Assembly: GCA_022605955.1 (NCBI GenBank)
Contig: JAKCOZ010000231.1
Span: 186,001 to 250,000, forward strand
Reading direction: 5' to 3'
Length of the DNA stretch: 64,000 nt
Origin: Rallus limicola
Lineage: Eukaryota; Chordata; Aves; Gruiformes; Rallidae
In this document: positions 22,130-34,146 of the stretch, in pieces
Numbering within the stretch: the first letter of the stretch is position 1
How the letters are laid out: every line of letters begins with the position of its first letter
Made by a program: the position numbers and the translations under genes
The notes under the pieces: generated by a model
Database searches by the model: none
What the model was told of the DNA's origin: nothing
What the model saw: the letters and a program-made list of their open reading frames with translations, nothing else

Positions 22130-23491
22130 CACGAGCAGACCCTGTCACTTTGGCTCTCAGCCTTTTCCTTTGCCTGGAAAGAGGGAACATGCCTGGAACC
22201 TCCTACGGTGCTTTTCTCGGCCCTAGCAGACTGCAGTTCAAAACATGCTAAACGTCCAGCAATAACTCCCAAAGTAAAGAAGCTAGGCCTGAAAGGCATA
22301 GCTTGTCTGAAACCTCCTAACAGGACACTTGAGCAGCACCTGTCACTTTGGCTCTCAGCCTTTTCCTTTGCCTGGAAAGAGGGAACATGCCTGGAACCTC
22401 CTACGGTGCTTTTCTCGGCCCTAGCAGACTGCAGTTCAAAACATGCTAAACGTCCAGCAATAACTCCCAAAGTAAAGAAGCTAGGCCTGAAAGGCATAGC
22501 TTGTCTGAAACCTCCTAACAGGACACACGAGCAGACCCTGTCACTTTGGCTCTCAGCCTTTTCCTTTGCCTGGAAAGAGGGAACATGCCTGGAACCTCCT
22601 ACGGTGCTTTTCTCGGCCCTAGCAGACTGCAGTTCAAAACATGCTAAACGTCCAGCAATAACTCCCAAAGTAAAGAAGCTAGGCCTGAAAGGCATAGCTT
22701 GTCTGAAACCTCCTAACATGACACACGAGCAGACCCTGTCACTTTGGTTCGCAGCCTTTTCCTTTGCCTGGAAAGAGGGAACATGCCTGGAACCTCCTAC
22801 GGTGCTTTTCTCGGCCCTAGCAGACTGCAGTTCAAAACATGCTAAACGTCCAGCAATAACTCCCAAAGTAAAGAAGCTAGGCCTGAAAGGCATAGCTTGT
22901 CTGAAACCTCCTAACAGGACACCCGAGCAGACCCTGTCACTTTGGCTCTCAGCCTTTTCCTTTGCCTGGAAAGAGGGAACATGCCTGGAACCTCCTACGG
23001 TGCTTTTCTCGGCCCTAGCAGACTGCAGTTCAAAACATGCTAAACGTCCAGCAATAACTCCCAAAGTAAAGAAGCTAGGCATGAAAGGCATAGCTTGTCT
23101 GAAACCTCCTAACAGGACACCCGAGCAGCCCCTGTCACTTTGGCTCTCAGCCTTTTCCTTTGCCTGGAAAGAGGGAACATGCCTGGAACCTCCTACGGTG
23201 CTTTTCTCGGCCCTAGCAGACTGCAGTTCAAAACATGCTAAACGTCCAGCAATAACTCCCAAAGTAAAGAAGCTAGGCCTGAAAGGCATAGCTTGTCTGA
23301 AACCTCCTAACAGGACACATGAGCAGCACCTGTCACTTTGGCTCTAAGCCTTTTCCTTTGCCTGGAAAGAGGGAACATGCCTGGAACCTCCTACGGTGCT
23401 TTTCTCGGACCTAGCAGACTGCAGTTCAAAACATGCTAAACGTCCAGCAATAACTCCCAAAGTAAAGAAGCTAGGCATGAAAGGCATAGCT

Positions 23492-23562
23492 TGTCCTGTT
23501 AGGAGGTTTCAGACAAGCTAGGCCTGAAAGACATAGCTTGTCTGAAACCTCCTAACAGGACA
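23492..23562. repeat. Type 1 junction, subtype 1e
   Basis: A 47-bp foldback insertion with perfect arms and the GAAAGACA loop. It is the counterpart of 17,612. It is reached after seven monomers instead of fourteen, so 1,386 bp differ between the two units. Confidence 0.94.
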
Positions 23563-23920
23563 CCCGAGCAGACCCTGTCACTTTGGCTCTCAGCCTTTTC
23601 CTTTGCCTGGAAAGAGGGAACATGCCTGGAACCTCCTACGGTGCTTTTCTCCGCCCTAGCAGACTGCAGTTCAAAACATGCTAAACGTCCAGCAATAACT
23701 CCCAAAGTAAAGAAGCTAGGCCTGAAAGGCATAGCTTGTCTGAAACCTCCTAACATGACACACGAGCAGACCCTGTCACTTTGGTTCTCAGCCTTTTCCT
23801 TTGCCTGGAAAGAGGGAACATGCCTGGAACCTCCTACGGTGCTTTTCTCGGCCCTAGCAGACTGCAGTTCAAAACATGCTAAACGTCCAGCAATAACTCC
23901 CAAAGTAAAGAAGCTAGGCC

Positions 23921-23926
23921 TGAAGG
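23921..23926 (+). repeat. 197-bp monomer: same single-A deletion
   Basis: TGAAGG, 429 bases after the junction at 23,492. It is the counterpart of 18,041 but lacks the neighbouring CATTGT variant. Confidence 0.92.
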
Positions 23927-24116
23927 CATAGCTTGTCTGAAACCTCCTAACAGGACACACGAGCAGCCCCTGTCACTTTGGCTCTCAGCCTTTTCCTTTG
24001 CCTGGAAAGAGGGAACATGCCTGGAACCTCCTACGGTGCTTTTCTCGGCCCTAGCAGACTGCAGTTCAAAACATGCTAAACGTCCAGCAATAACTCCCAA
24101 AGTAAAGAAGCTAGGC

Positions 24117-25700
24117 CTGAAAGGCATAGCTTGTCTGAAACCTCCTAACAGGACACACGAGCAGCCCCTGTCACTTTGGCTCTCAGCCTTTTCCTTTGCC
24201 TGGAAAGAGGGAACATGCCTGGAACCTCCTACGGTGCTTTTCTCGGCCCTAGCAGACTGCAGTTCAAAACATGCTAAACGTCCAGCAATAACTCCCAAAG
24301 TAAAGAAGCTAGGCCTGAAAGGCATAGCTTGTCTGAAACCTCCTAACAGGACACACGAGCAGCCCCTGTCACTTTGGTTCTCAGCCTTTTCCTTTGCCTG
24401 GAAAGAGGGAACATGCCTGGAACCTCCTACGGTGCTTTTCTCGGCCCTAGCAGACTGCAGTTCAAAACATGCTAAACGTCCAGCAATAACTCCCAAAGTA
24501 AAGAAGCTAGGCCTGAAAGGCATAGCTTGTCTGAAACCTCCTAACATGACACACGAGCAGACCCTGTCACTTTGGTTCGCAGCCTTTTCCTTTGCCTGGA
24601 AAGAGGGAACATGCCTGGAACCTCCTACGGTGCTTTTCTCGGCCCTAGCAGACTGCAGTTCAAAACATGCTAAACGTCCAGCAATAACTCCCAAAGTAAA
24701 GAAGCTAGGCCTGAAAGGCCTAGCTTGTCTGAAACCTCCTAACAGGACACCCGAGCAGACCCTGTCACTTTGGCTCTCAGCCTTTTCCTTTGCCTGGAAA
24801 GAGGGAACATGCCTGGAACCTCCTACGGTGCTTTTCTCCGCCCTAGCAGACTGCAGTTCAAAACATGCTAAACGTCCAGCAATAACTCCCAAAGTAAAGA
24901 AGCTAGGCCTGAAAGGCATAGCTTGTCTGAAACCTCCTAACAGGACACACGAGCAGCCCCTGTCACTTTGGCTCTCAGCCTTTTCCTTTGCCTGGAAAGA
25001 GGGAACATGCCTGGAACCTCCTACGGTGCTTTTCTCGGCCCTAGCAGACTGCAGTTCAAAACATGCTAAACGTCCAGCAATAACTCCCAAAGTAAAGAAG
25101 CTAGGCCTGAAAGGCATAGCTTGTCTGAAACCTCCTAACAGGACACACGAGCAGCCCCTGTCACTTTGGTTCTCAGCCTTTTCCTTTGCCTGGAAAGAGG
25201 GAACATGCCTGGAACCTCCTACGGTGCTTTTCTCGGCCCTAGCAGACTGCAGTTCAAAACATGCTAAACGTCCAGCAATAACTCCCAAAGTAAAGAAGCT
25301 AGGCCTGAAAGGCATAGCTTGTCTGAAACCTCCTAACATGACACACGAGCAGACCCTGTCACTTTGGTTCGCAGCCTTTTCCTTTGCCTGGAAAGAGGGA
25401 ACATGCCTGGAACCTCCTACGGTGCTTTTCTCGGCCCTAGCAGACTGCAGTTCAAAACATGCTAAACGTCCAGCAATAACTCCCAAAGTAAAGAAGCTAG
25501 GCCTGAAAGGCCTAGCTTGTCTGAAACCTCCTAACAGGACACCCGAGCAGACCCTGTCACTTTGGCTCTCAGCCTTTTCCTTTGCCTGGAAAGAGGGAAC
25601 ATGCCTGGAACCTCCTACGGTGCTTTTCTCCGCCCTAGCAGACTGCAGTTCAAAACATGCTAAACGTCCAGCAATAACTCCCAAAGTAAAGAAGCTAGGC
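24117..25700 (+). repeat. 792-bp (4-monomer) tandem duplication inside the second 7.27-kb unit
   Basis: A set of four monomers occurs twice in a row here but only once in the first unit near 18.2-19.0 kb. The set comprises a CTC plain copy, a TTC copy, a TTGGTTCGCAGCC copy, and a copy preceded by GGCCTAGC. The GGCCTAGC marker lies at 24,717 and 25,509, exactly 792 bp apart, and at 18,837 in the first unit. Boundaries are approximate because any phase of the monomer could be the exchange point. Confidence 0.82.
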
Positions 25701-25899
25701 CTGAAAGGCATAGCTTGTCTGAAACCTCCTAACATGACACACGAGCAGACCCTGTCACTTTGGTTCTCAGCCTTTTCCTTTGCCTGGAAAGAGGGAACAT
25801 GCCTGGAACCTCCTACGGTGCTTTTCTCGGCCCTAGCAGACTGCAGTTCAAAACATGCTAAACGTCCAGCAATAACTCCCAAAGTAAAGAAGCTAGGCC

Positions 25900-25905
25900 T
25901 GAAGG
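25900..25905 (+). repeat. 197-bp monomer: same single-A deletion
   Basis: The TGAAGG variant, ten monomers after 23,921. It would be six monomers but for the 4-monomer duplication between them. Confidence 0.92.
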
Positions 25906-26902
25906 CATAGCTTGTCTGAAACCTCCTAACAGGACACACGAGCAGCCCCTGTCACTTTGGCTCTCAGCCTTTTCCTTTGCCTGGAAAGAGGGAACATGCC
26001 TGGAACCTCCTACGGTGCTTTTCTCGGCCCTAGCAGACTGCAGTTCAAAACATGCTAAACGTCCAGCAATAACTCCCAAAGTAAAGAAGCTAGGCCTGAA
26101 AGGCATAGCTTGTCTGAAACCTCCTAACAGGACACACGAGCAGCCCCTGTCACTTTGGCTCTCAGCCTTTTCCTTTGCCTGGAAAGAGGGAACATGCCTG
26201 GAACCTCCTACGGTGCTTTTCTCGGCCCTAGCAGACTGCAGTTCAAAACATGCTAAACGTCCAGCAATAACTCCCAAAGTAAAGAAGCTAGGCCTGAAAG
26301 GCATAGCTTGTCTGAAACCTCCTAACAGGACACACGAGCAGCCCCTGTCACTTTGGTTCTCAGCCTTTTCCTTTGCCTGGAAAGAGGGAACATGCCTGGA
26401 ACCTCCTACGGTGCTTTTCTCGGCCCTAGCAGACTGCAGTTCAAAACATGCTAAACGTCCAGCAATAACTCCCAAAGTAAAGAAGCTAGGCCTGAAAGGC
26501 ATAGCTTGTCTGAAACCTCCTAACAGGACACACGAGCAGACCCTGTCACTTTGGCTCTCAGCCTTTTCCTTTGCCTGGAAAGAGGGAACATGCCTGGAAC
26601 CTCCTACGGTGCTTTTCTCGGCCCTAGCAGACTGCAGTTCAAAACATGCTAAACGTCCAGCAATAACTCCCAAAGTAAAGAAGCTAGGCCTGAAAGGCAT
26701 AGCTTGTCTGAAACCTCCTAACAGGACACATGAGCAGCACCTGTCACTTTGGCTCTCAGCCTTTTCCTTTGCCTGGAAAGAGGGAACATGCCTGGAACCT
26801 CCTACGGTGCTTTTCTCGGCCCTAGCAGACTGCAGTTCAAAACATGCTAAACGTCCAGCAATAACTCCCAAAGTAAAGAAGCTAGGCATGAAAGGCATAG
26901 CT

Positions 26903-26973
26903 TGTCCTGTTAGGAGGTTTCAGACAAGCTAGGCCTGAAAGACATAGCTTGTCTGAAACCTCCTAACAGGACA
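26903..26973. repeat. Type 1 junction, subtype 1e
   Basis: A 47-bp foldback insertion with perfect arms and the GAAAGACA loop. It ends a 17-monomer block. Confidence 0.94.
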
Positions 26974-27331
26974 CCCGAGCAGACCCTGTCACTTTGGCTC
27001 TCAGCCTTTTCCTTTGCCTGGAAAGAGGGAACATGCCTGGAACCTCCTACGGTGCTTTTCTCCGCCCTAGCAGACTGCAGTTCAAAACATGCTAAACGTC
27101 CAGCAATAACTCCCAAAGTAAAGAAGCTAGGCCTGAAAGGCATAGCTTGTCTGAAACCTCCTAACATGACACACGAGAAGACCCTGTCACTTTGGCTCTC
27201 AGCCTTTTCCTTTGCCTGGAAAGAGGGAACATGCCTGGAACCTCCTACGGTGCTTTTCTCGGCCCTAGCAGACTGCAGTTCAAAACATGCTAAACGTCCA
27301 GCAATAACTCCCAAAGTAAAGAAGCTAGGCC

Positions 27332-27337
27332 TGAAGG
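27332..27337 (+). repeat. 197-bp monomer: same single-A deletion
   Basis: TGAAGG, 429 bases after the junction at 26,903, with the CACGAGAAGACC monomer between them as in the first unit. Confidence 0.92.
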
Positions 27338-29324
27338 CATAGCTTGTCTGAAACCTCCTAACAGGACACACGAGCAGCCCCTGTCACTTTGGCTCTCAGC
27401 CTTTTCCTTTGCCTGGAAAGAGGGAACATGCCTGGAACCTCCTACGGTGCTTTTCTCGGCCCTAGCAGACTGCAGTTCAAAACATGCTAAACGTCCAGCA
27501 ATAACTCCCAAAGTAAAGAAGCTAGGCCTGAAAGGCATAGCTTGTCTGAAACCTCCTAACAGGACACACGAGCAGCCCCTGTCACTTTGGCTCTCAGCCT
27601 TTTCCTTTGCCTGGAAAGAGGGAACATGCCTGGAACCTCCTACGGTGCTTTTCTCGGCCCTAGCAGACTGCAGTTCAAAACATGCTAAACGTCCAGCAAT
27701 AACTCCCAAAGTAAAGAAGCTAGGCCTGAAAGGCATAGCTTGTCTGAAACCTCCTAACAGGACACACGAGCAGCCCCTGTCACTTTGGTTCTCAGCCTTT
27801 TCCTTTGCCTGGAAAGAGGGAACATGCCTGGAACCTCCTACGGTGCTTTTCTCGGCCCTAGCAGACTGCAGTTCAAAACATGCTAAACGTCCAGCAATAA
27901 CTCCCAAAGTAAAGAAGCTAGGCCTGAAAGGCATAGCTTGTCTGAAACCTCCTAACAGGACACACGAGCAGACCCTGTCACTTTGGCTCTCAGCCTTTTC
28001 CTTTGCCTGGAAAGAGGGAACATGCCTGGAACCTCCTACGGTGCTTTTCTCGGCCCTAGCAGACTGCAGTTCAAAACATGCTAAACGTCCAGCAATAACT
28101 CCCAAAGTAAAGAAGCTAGGCCTGAAAGGCATAGCTTGTCTGAAACCTCCTAACAGGACACACGAGCAGACCCTGTCACTTTGACTCTCAGCCTTTTCCT
28201 TTGCCTGGAAAGAGGGAACATGCCTGGAACCTCCTACGGTGCTTTTCTCGGCCCTAGCAGACTTCAGTTCAAAACATGCTAAACGTCCAGCAATAACTCC
28301 CAAAGTAAAGAAGCTAGGCCTGAAAGGCATAGCTTGTCTGAAACCTCCTAACATGACACACGAGCAGACCCTGTCACTTTGGCTCTCAGCCTTTTCCTTT
28401 GCCTGGAAAGAGGGAACATGCCTGGAACCTCCTACGGTGCTTTTCTCGGCCCTAGCAGACTGCAGTTCAAAACATGCTAAACGTCCAGCAATAACTCCCA
28501 AAGTAAAGAAGCTAGGCCTGAAAGGCATAGCTTGTCTGAAACCTCCTAACAGGACACACGAGCAGCCCCTGTCACTTTGGCTCTCAGCCTTTTCCTTTGC
28601 CTGGAAAGAGGGAACATGCCTGGAACCTCCTACGGTGCTTTTCTCGGCCCTAGCAGACTGCAGTTCAAAACATGCTAAACGTCCAGCAATAACTCCCAAA
28701 GTAAAGAAGCTAGGCCTAAAAAGCATAGCTTGTCTGAAACCTCCTAACAGGACACACGAGCAGCCCCTGTCACTTTGGTTCTCAGCCTTTTCCTTTGCCT
28801 GGAAAGAGGGAACATGCCTGGAACCTCCTACGGTGCTTTTCTCGGCCCTAGCAGACTGCACTTCAAAACATGCTAAACGTCCAGCAATAACTCCCAAAGT
28901 AAAGAAGCTAGGCCTGAAAGGCATAGCTTGTCTGAAACCTCCTAACAGGACACACGAGCAGACCCTGTCACTTTGGCTCTCAGCCTTTCCCTTTGCCTGG
29001 AAAGAGGGAACATGCCTGGAACCTCCTACGGTGCTTTTCTCGGCCCTAGCAGACTGCAGTTCAAAACATGCTAAACGTCCAGCAATAACTCCCAAAGTAA
29101 AGAAGCTAGGCCTGAAAGGCATAGCTTGTCTGAAACCTCCTAACATGACACACGAGCAGCCCCTGTCACTTTGGTTATCAGCCTTTTCCTTTGCCTGGAA
29201 AGAGGGAACATGCCTGGAACCTCCTACGGTACTTTTCTCGGCCCTAGCAGACTGCAGTTCAAAACATGCTAAACGTCCAGCAATAACTCCCAAAGTAAAG
29301 AAGCTAGGCATGAAAGGCATAGCT

Positions 29325-29395
29325 TGTCCTGTTAGGAGGTTTCAGACAAGCTAGGCCTGAAAGGCATAGCTTGTCTGAAAGCTCCTAACAGGACA
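29325..29395. repeat. Type 1 junction, subtype 1d
   Basis: A 47-bp foldback insertion with GAAAGCTCC in the right arm. It starts the partial third unit of domain B. Confidence 0.94.
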
Positions 29396-30163
29396 CACGA
29401 GCAGACCCTGTCACTTTGGCTCTCAGCCTTTTCCTTTGCCTGGAAAGAGGGAACATGCCTGGAACCTCCTACGGTGCTTTTCTCGGCCCTAGCAGACTGC
29501 AGTTCAAAACATGCTAAACGTCCAGCAATAACTCCCAAAGTAAAGAAGCTAGGCCTGAAAGGCATAGCTTGTCTGAAACCTCCTAACAGGACACACGAGC
29601 AGACCCTGTCACTTTGGCTCTCAGCCTTTTCCTTTGCCTGGAAAGAGGGAACATGCCTGGAACCTCCTACGGTGCTTTTCTCGGCCCTAGCAGACTGCAG
29701 TTCAAAACATGCTAAACGTCCAGCAATAACTCCCAAAGTAAAGAAGCTAGGCCTGAAAGGCATAGCTTGTCTGAAACCTCCTAACAGGACACACGAGCAG
29801 CCCCTGTCACTTTGGCTCTCAGCCTTTTCCTTTGCCTGGAAAGAGGGAACATGCCTGGAACCTCCTACAGTGCTTTTCTCGGCCCTAGCAGACTGCAGTT
29901 CAAAACATGCTAAACGTCCAGCAATAACTCCCAAAGTAAAGAAGCTAGGCCTGAAAGGCATAGCTTGTCTGAAACCTCCTAACAGGACACATGAGCAGCA
30001 CCTGTCACTTTGGCTCTCAGCCTTTTCCTTTGACTGGAAAGAGGGAACATGCCTGGAACCTCCTACGGTGCTTTTCTCGGCCCTAGCAGACTGCAGTTCA
30101 AAACATGCTAAACGTCCAGCAATAACTCCCAAAGTAAAGAAGCTAGGCATGAAAGGCATAGCT

Positions 30164-30234
30164 TGTCCTGTTAGGAGGTTTCAGACAAGCTAGGCCTGAA
30201 AGACATAGCTTGTCTGAAACCTCCTAACAGGACA
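30164..30234. repeat. Type 1 junction, subtype 1e (last before a 60-monomer gap)
   Basis: A 47-bp foldback insertion with perfect arms and the GAAAGACA loop. The block before it is only four monomers long. After it, no junction occurs for 11,925 bp. Confidence 0.94.
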
Positions 30235-30592
30235 CACGAGCAGCCCCTGTCACTTTGGCTCTCAGCCTTTTCCTTTGCCTGGAAAGAGGGAACATGCCTG
30301 GAACCTCCTACGGTGCTTTTCTCGGCCCTAGCAGACTGCAGTTCAAAACATGCTAAACGTCCAGCAATAACTCCCAAAGTAAAGAAGCTAGGCCTGAAAG
30401 GCATAGCTTGTCTGAAACCTCCTAACATGACACACGAGCAGCCCCTGTCACTTTGGTTCTCAGCCTTTTCCTTTGCCTGGAAAGAGGGAACATGCCTGGA
30501 ACCTCCTACGGTGCTTTTCTCGGCCCTAGCAGACTGCAGTTCAAAACATGCTAAACGTCCAGCAATAACTCCCAAAGTAAAGAAGCTAGGCC

Positions 30593-30598
30593 TGAAGG
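30593..30598 (+). repeat. 197-bp monomer: same single-A deletion (last copy)
   Basis: TGAAGG, 429 bases after the junction at 30,164. It is the seventh and last occurrence in the window. Confidence 0.92.
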
Positions 30599-30797
30599 CA
30601 TAGCTTGTCTGAAACCTCCTAACAGGACACACGAGCAGCCCCTGTCACTTTGGCTCTCAGCCTTTTCCTTTGCCTGGAAAGAGGGAACATGCCTGGAACC
30701 TCCTACGGTGCTTTTCTCGGCCCTAGCAGACTGCAGTTCAAAACATGCTAAACGTCCAGCAATAACTCCCAAAGTAAAGAAGCTAGGCCTGAAAGGC

Positions 30798-30806
30798 ATA
30801 GTTGTC
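30798..30806 (+). repeat. 197-bp monomer: single C lost (ATAGTTGTC)
   Basis: The monomer reads CATAGTTGTC where all others have CATAGCTTGTC. This is a different 1-bp deletion from the seven TGAAGG copies and is seen once only. It falls at the transition from domain B to domain C. A private variant, GCAGTCCCTG, lies just downstream at 30,832. Confidence 0.88.
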
Positions 30807-33589
30807 TGAAACCTCCTAACAGGACACACGAGCAGTCCCTGTCACTTTGGCTCTCAGCCTTTTCCTTTGCCTGGAAAGAGGGAACATGCCTGGAACCTCC
30901 TACGGTGCTTTTCTCGGCCCTAGCAGACTGCAGTTCAAAACATGCTAAACGTCCAGCAATAACTCCCAAAGTAAAGAAGCTAGGCCTGAAAGGCATAGCT
31001 TGTCTGAAACCTCCTAACAGGACACACGAGCAGACCCTGTCACTTTGGCTCTCAGCCTTTTCCTTTGCCTGGAAAGAGGGAACATGCCTGGAACCTCCTA
31101 CGGTGCTTTTCTCGGCCCTAGCAGACTGCACTTCAAAACATGCTAAACGTCCAGCAATAACTCCCAAAGTAAAGAAGCTAGGCCTGAAAGGCATAGCTTG
31201 TCTGAAACCTCCTAACAGGACACACGAGCAGACCCTGTCACTTTGGTTCTCAGCCTTTTCCTTTGCCTGGAAAGAGGGAACATGCCTGGAACCTCCTACG
31301 GTGCTTTTCTCGGCCCTAGCAGACTGCAGTTCAAAACATGCTAAACGTCCAGCAATAACTCCCAAAGTAAAGAAGCTAGGCCTGAAAGGCATAGCTTGTC
31401 TGAAACCTCCTAACAGGACACACGAGCAGACCCTGTCACTTTGGCTCTCAGCCTTTTCCTTTGCCTGGAAAGAGGGAACATGCCTGGAACCTCCTACGGT
31501 GCTTTTCTCGGCCCTAGCAGACTGCAGTTCAAAACATGCTAAACGTCCAGCAATAACTCCCAAAGTAAAGAAGCTAGGCCTGAAAGGCATAGCTTGTCTG
31601 AAACCTCCTAACAGGACACACGAGCAGCCCCTGTCACTTTGGCTCTCAGCCTTTTCCTTTGCCTGGAAAGAGGGAACATGCCTGGAACCTCCTACGGTGC
31701 TTTTCTCGGCCCTAGCAGACTGCAGTTCAAAACATGCTAAACGTCCAGCAATAACTCCCAAAGTAAAGAAGCTAGGCCTGAAAGGCATAGCTTGTCTGAA
31801 ACCTCCTAACATGACACACGAGCAGACCCTGTCACTTTGGTTCTCAGCCTTTTCCTTTGCCTGGAAAGAGGGAACATGCCTGGAACCTCCTACGGTGCTT
31901 TTCTCGGCCCTAGCAGACTGCAGTTCAAAACATGCTAAACGTCCAGCAATAACTCCCAAAGTAAAGAAGCTAGGCCTGAAAGGCATAGCTTGTCTGAAAC
32001 CTCCTAACAGGACACACGAGCAGACCCTGTCACTTTGGCTCTCAGCCTTTTCCTTTGCCTGGAAAGAGGGAACATGCCTGGAACCTCCTACGGTGCTTTT
32101 CTCGGCCCTAGCAGACTGCAGTTCAAAACATGCTAAACGTCCAGCAATAACTCCCAAAGTAAAGAAGCTAGGCCTGAAAGGCATAGCTTGTCTGAAACCT
32201 CCTAACAGGACACACGAGCAGCCCCTCTCACTTTGGTTCTCAGCCTTTTCCTTTGCCTGGAAAGAGGGAACATGCCTGGAACCTCCTACGGTGCTTTTCT
32301 CGGCCCTAGCAGACTGCAGTTCAAAACATGCTAAACGTCCAGCAATAACTCCCAAAGTAAAGAAGCTAGGCCTGAAAGGCATAGCTTGTCTGAAACCTCC
32401 TAACAGGACACATGAGCAGCCCCTGTCACTTTGGCTCTCAGCCTTTTCCTTTGCCTGGAAAGAGGGAACATGCCTGGAACCTCCTACGGTGCTTTTCTCG
32501 GCCCTAGCAGACTGCAGTTCAAAACATGCTAAACGTCCAGCAATAACTCCCAAAGTAAAGAAGCTAGGCCTGAAAGGCATAGCTTGTCTGAAACCTCCTA
32601 ACAGGACACACGAGCAGACCCTGTCACTTTGGCTCTCAGCCTTTTCCTTTGCCTGGAAAGAGGGAACATGCCTGGAACCTCCTACGGTGCTTTTCTCGGC
32701 CCTAGCAGACTGCACTTCAAAACATGCTAAACGTCCAGCAATAACTCCCAAAGGAAAGAAGCTAGGCCTGAAAGGCATAGCTTGTCTGAAACCTCCTAAC
32801 AGGACACACGAGCAAACCCTGTCACTTTGGCTCTCAGCCTTTTCCTTTGCCTGGAAAGAGGGAACATGCCTGGAACCTCCTACGGTGCTTTTCTCGGCCC
32901 TAGCAGACTGCAGTTCAAAACATGCTAAACGTCCAGCAATAACTCCCAAAGTAAAGAAGCTAGGCCTGAAAGGCATAGCTTGTCTGAAACCTCCTAACAG
33001 GACACACGAGCAGACCCTGTCACTTTGGCTCTCAGCCTTTTCCTTTGCCTGGAAAGAGGGAACATGCCTGGAACCTCCTACGGTGCTTTTCTCGGCCCTA
33101 GCAGACTGCAGTTCAAAACATGCTAAACGTCCAGCAATAACTCCCAAAGTAAAGAAGCTAGGCCTGAAAGGCATAGCTTGTCTGAAACCTCCTAACAGGA
33201 CACACGAGCAGACCCTGTCACTTTGGCTCTCAGCCTTTTCCTTTGCCTGGAAAGAGGGAACATGCCTGGAACCTCCTACGGTGCTTTTCTCGGCCCTAGC
33301 AGACTGCAGTTCTAAACATGCTAAACGTCCAGCAATAACTCCCAAAGTAAAGAAGCTAGGCCTGAAAGGCATAGCTTGTCTGAAACCTCCTAACAGGACA
33401 CACAAGCAGACCCTGTCACTTTGGCTCTCAGCCTTTTCCTTTGCCTGGAAAGAGGGAACATGCCTGGAACCTCCTACGGTGCTTTTCTCGGCCCTAGCAG
33501 ACTGCAATTCAAAACATGCTAAACGTCCAGCAATAACTCCCAAAGTAAAGAAGCTAGGCCTGAAAGGCATAGCTTGTCTGAAACCTCCT

Positions 33590-33715
33590 AACAGGACACA
33601 CGAGCAAACCCTTTAACTTTGGCTCTCAGCTTATTCCTTTGCTTGGAAAGAGGGAATATGCCTGGAACCTCCTACGGTGCTTTTCTCGGCCCTAGCAGAC
33701 TGCAGCTCAAAACAT
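33590..33715 (+). repeat. Most diverged monomer of the array
   Basis: Between about 33,600 and 33,712 the monomer has clustered changes: GAGCAAACCCTTTAAC, CAGCTTATTCC, TTTGCTTGG, GGGAATATG and CAGCTCAAAAC. The TAA stops the plus frame here. Several changes are shared with the linked-variant haplotype at 37,564, 39,148, 45,927, 47,511 and 56,727. The TAAC, TTATTCC and AATATG changes are private. It may be the oldest surviving member of that haplotype. Confidence 0.88.
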
Positions 33716-34146
33716 GCTAAACGTCCAGCAATAACTCCCAAAGTAAAGAAGCTAGGCCTGAAAGGCATAGCTTGTCTGAAACCTCCTAACAGGACACACG
33801 AGCAGACCCTGTCACTTTGGCTCTCAGCCTTTTCCTTTGCCTGGAAAGAGGGAACATGCCTGGAACCTCCTACGGTGCTTTTCTCGGCCCTAGCAGACTG
33901 CAGTTCAAAACATGCTAAACGTCCAGCAATAACTCCCAAAGTAAAGAAGCTAGGCCTGAAAGGCATAGCTTGTCTGAAACCTCCTAACAGGACACACGAG
34001 CAGACCCTGTCACTTTGGCTCTCAGCCTTTTCCTTTGCCTGGAAAGAGGGAACATGCCTGGAACCTCCTACGGTGCTTTTCTCGGCCCTAGCAGACTGCA
34101 GTTCAAAACATGCTAAACGTCCAGCAATAACTCCCAAAGTAAAGAA

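Larger units (their letters stand above)
14793..30802 (+). repeat. Domain B: 7,266-bp higher-order unit, two copies and a partial third
   Basis: The subtype 1d junction recurs at 14,793, 22,059 and 29,325, exactly 7,266 bp apart each time. Each full copy has 36 monomers, three type 1 junctions and three 1-bp deletions. The blocks are 14+13+9 monomers in the first copy and 7+17+12 in the second. In the second copy seven monomers of about 16.0-17.4 kb are missing, a 4-monomer segment at about 24.1-25.7 kb is doubled, and three extra monomers sit at about 28.0-29.2 kb. The partial third copy has a 4-monomer block and stops near 30.8 kb. Confidence 0.85.

Noticed and set aside
30593..30598. Single-A deletions as sequencing or homopolymer errors
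   Set aside because: The same base is lost seven times, at corresponding places in duplicated units and mostly exactly 429 bases after the same junction subtype, while hundreds of other monomers keep AAA.
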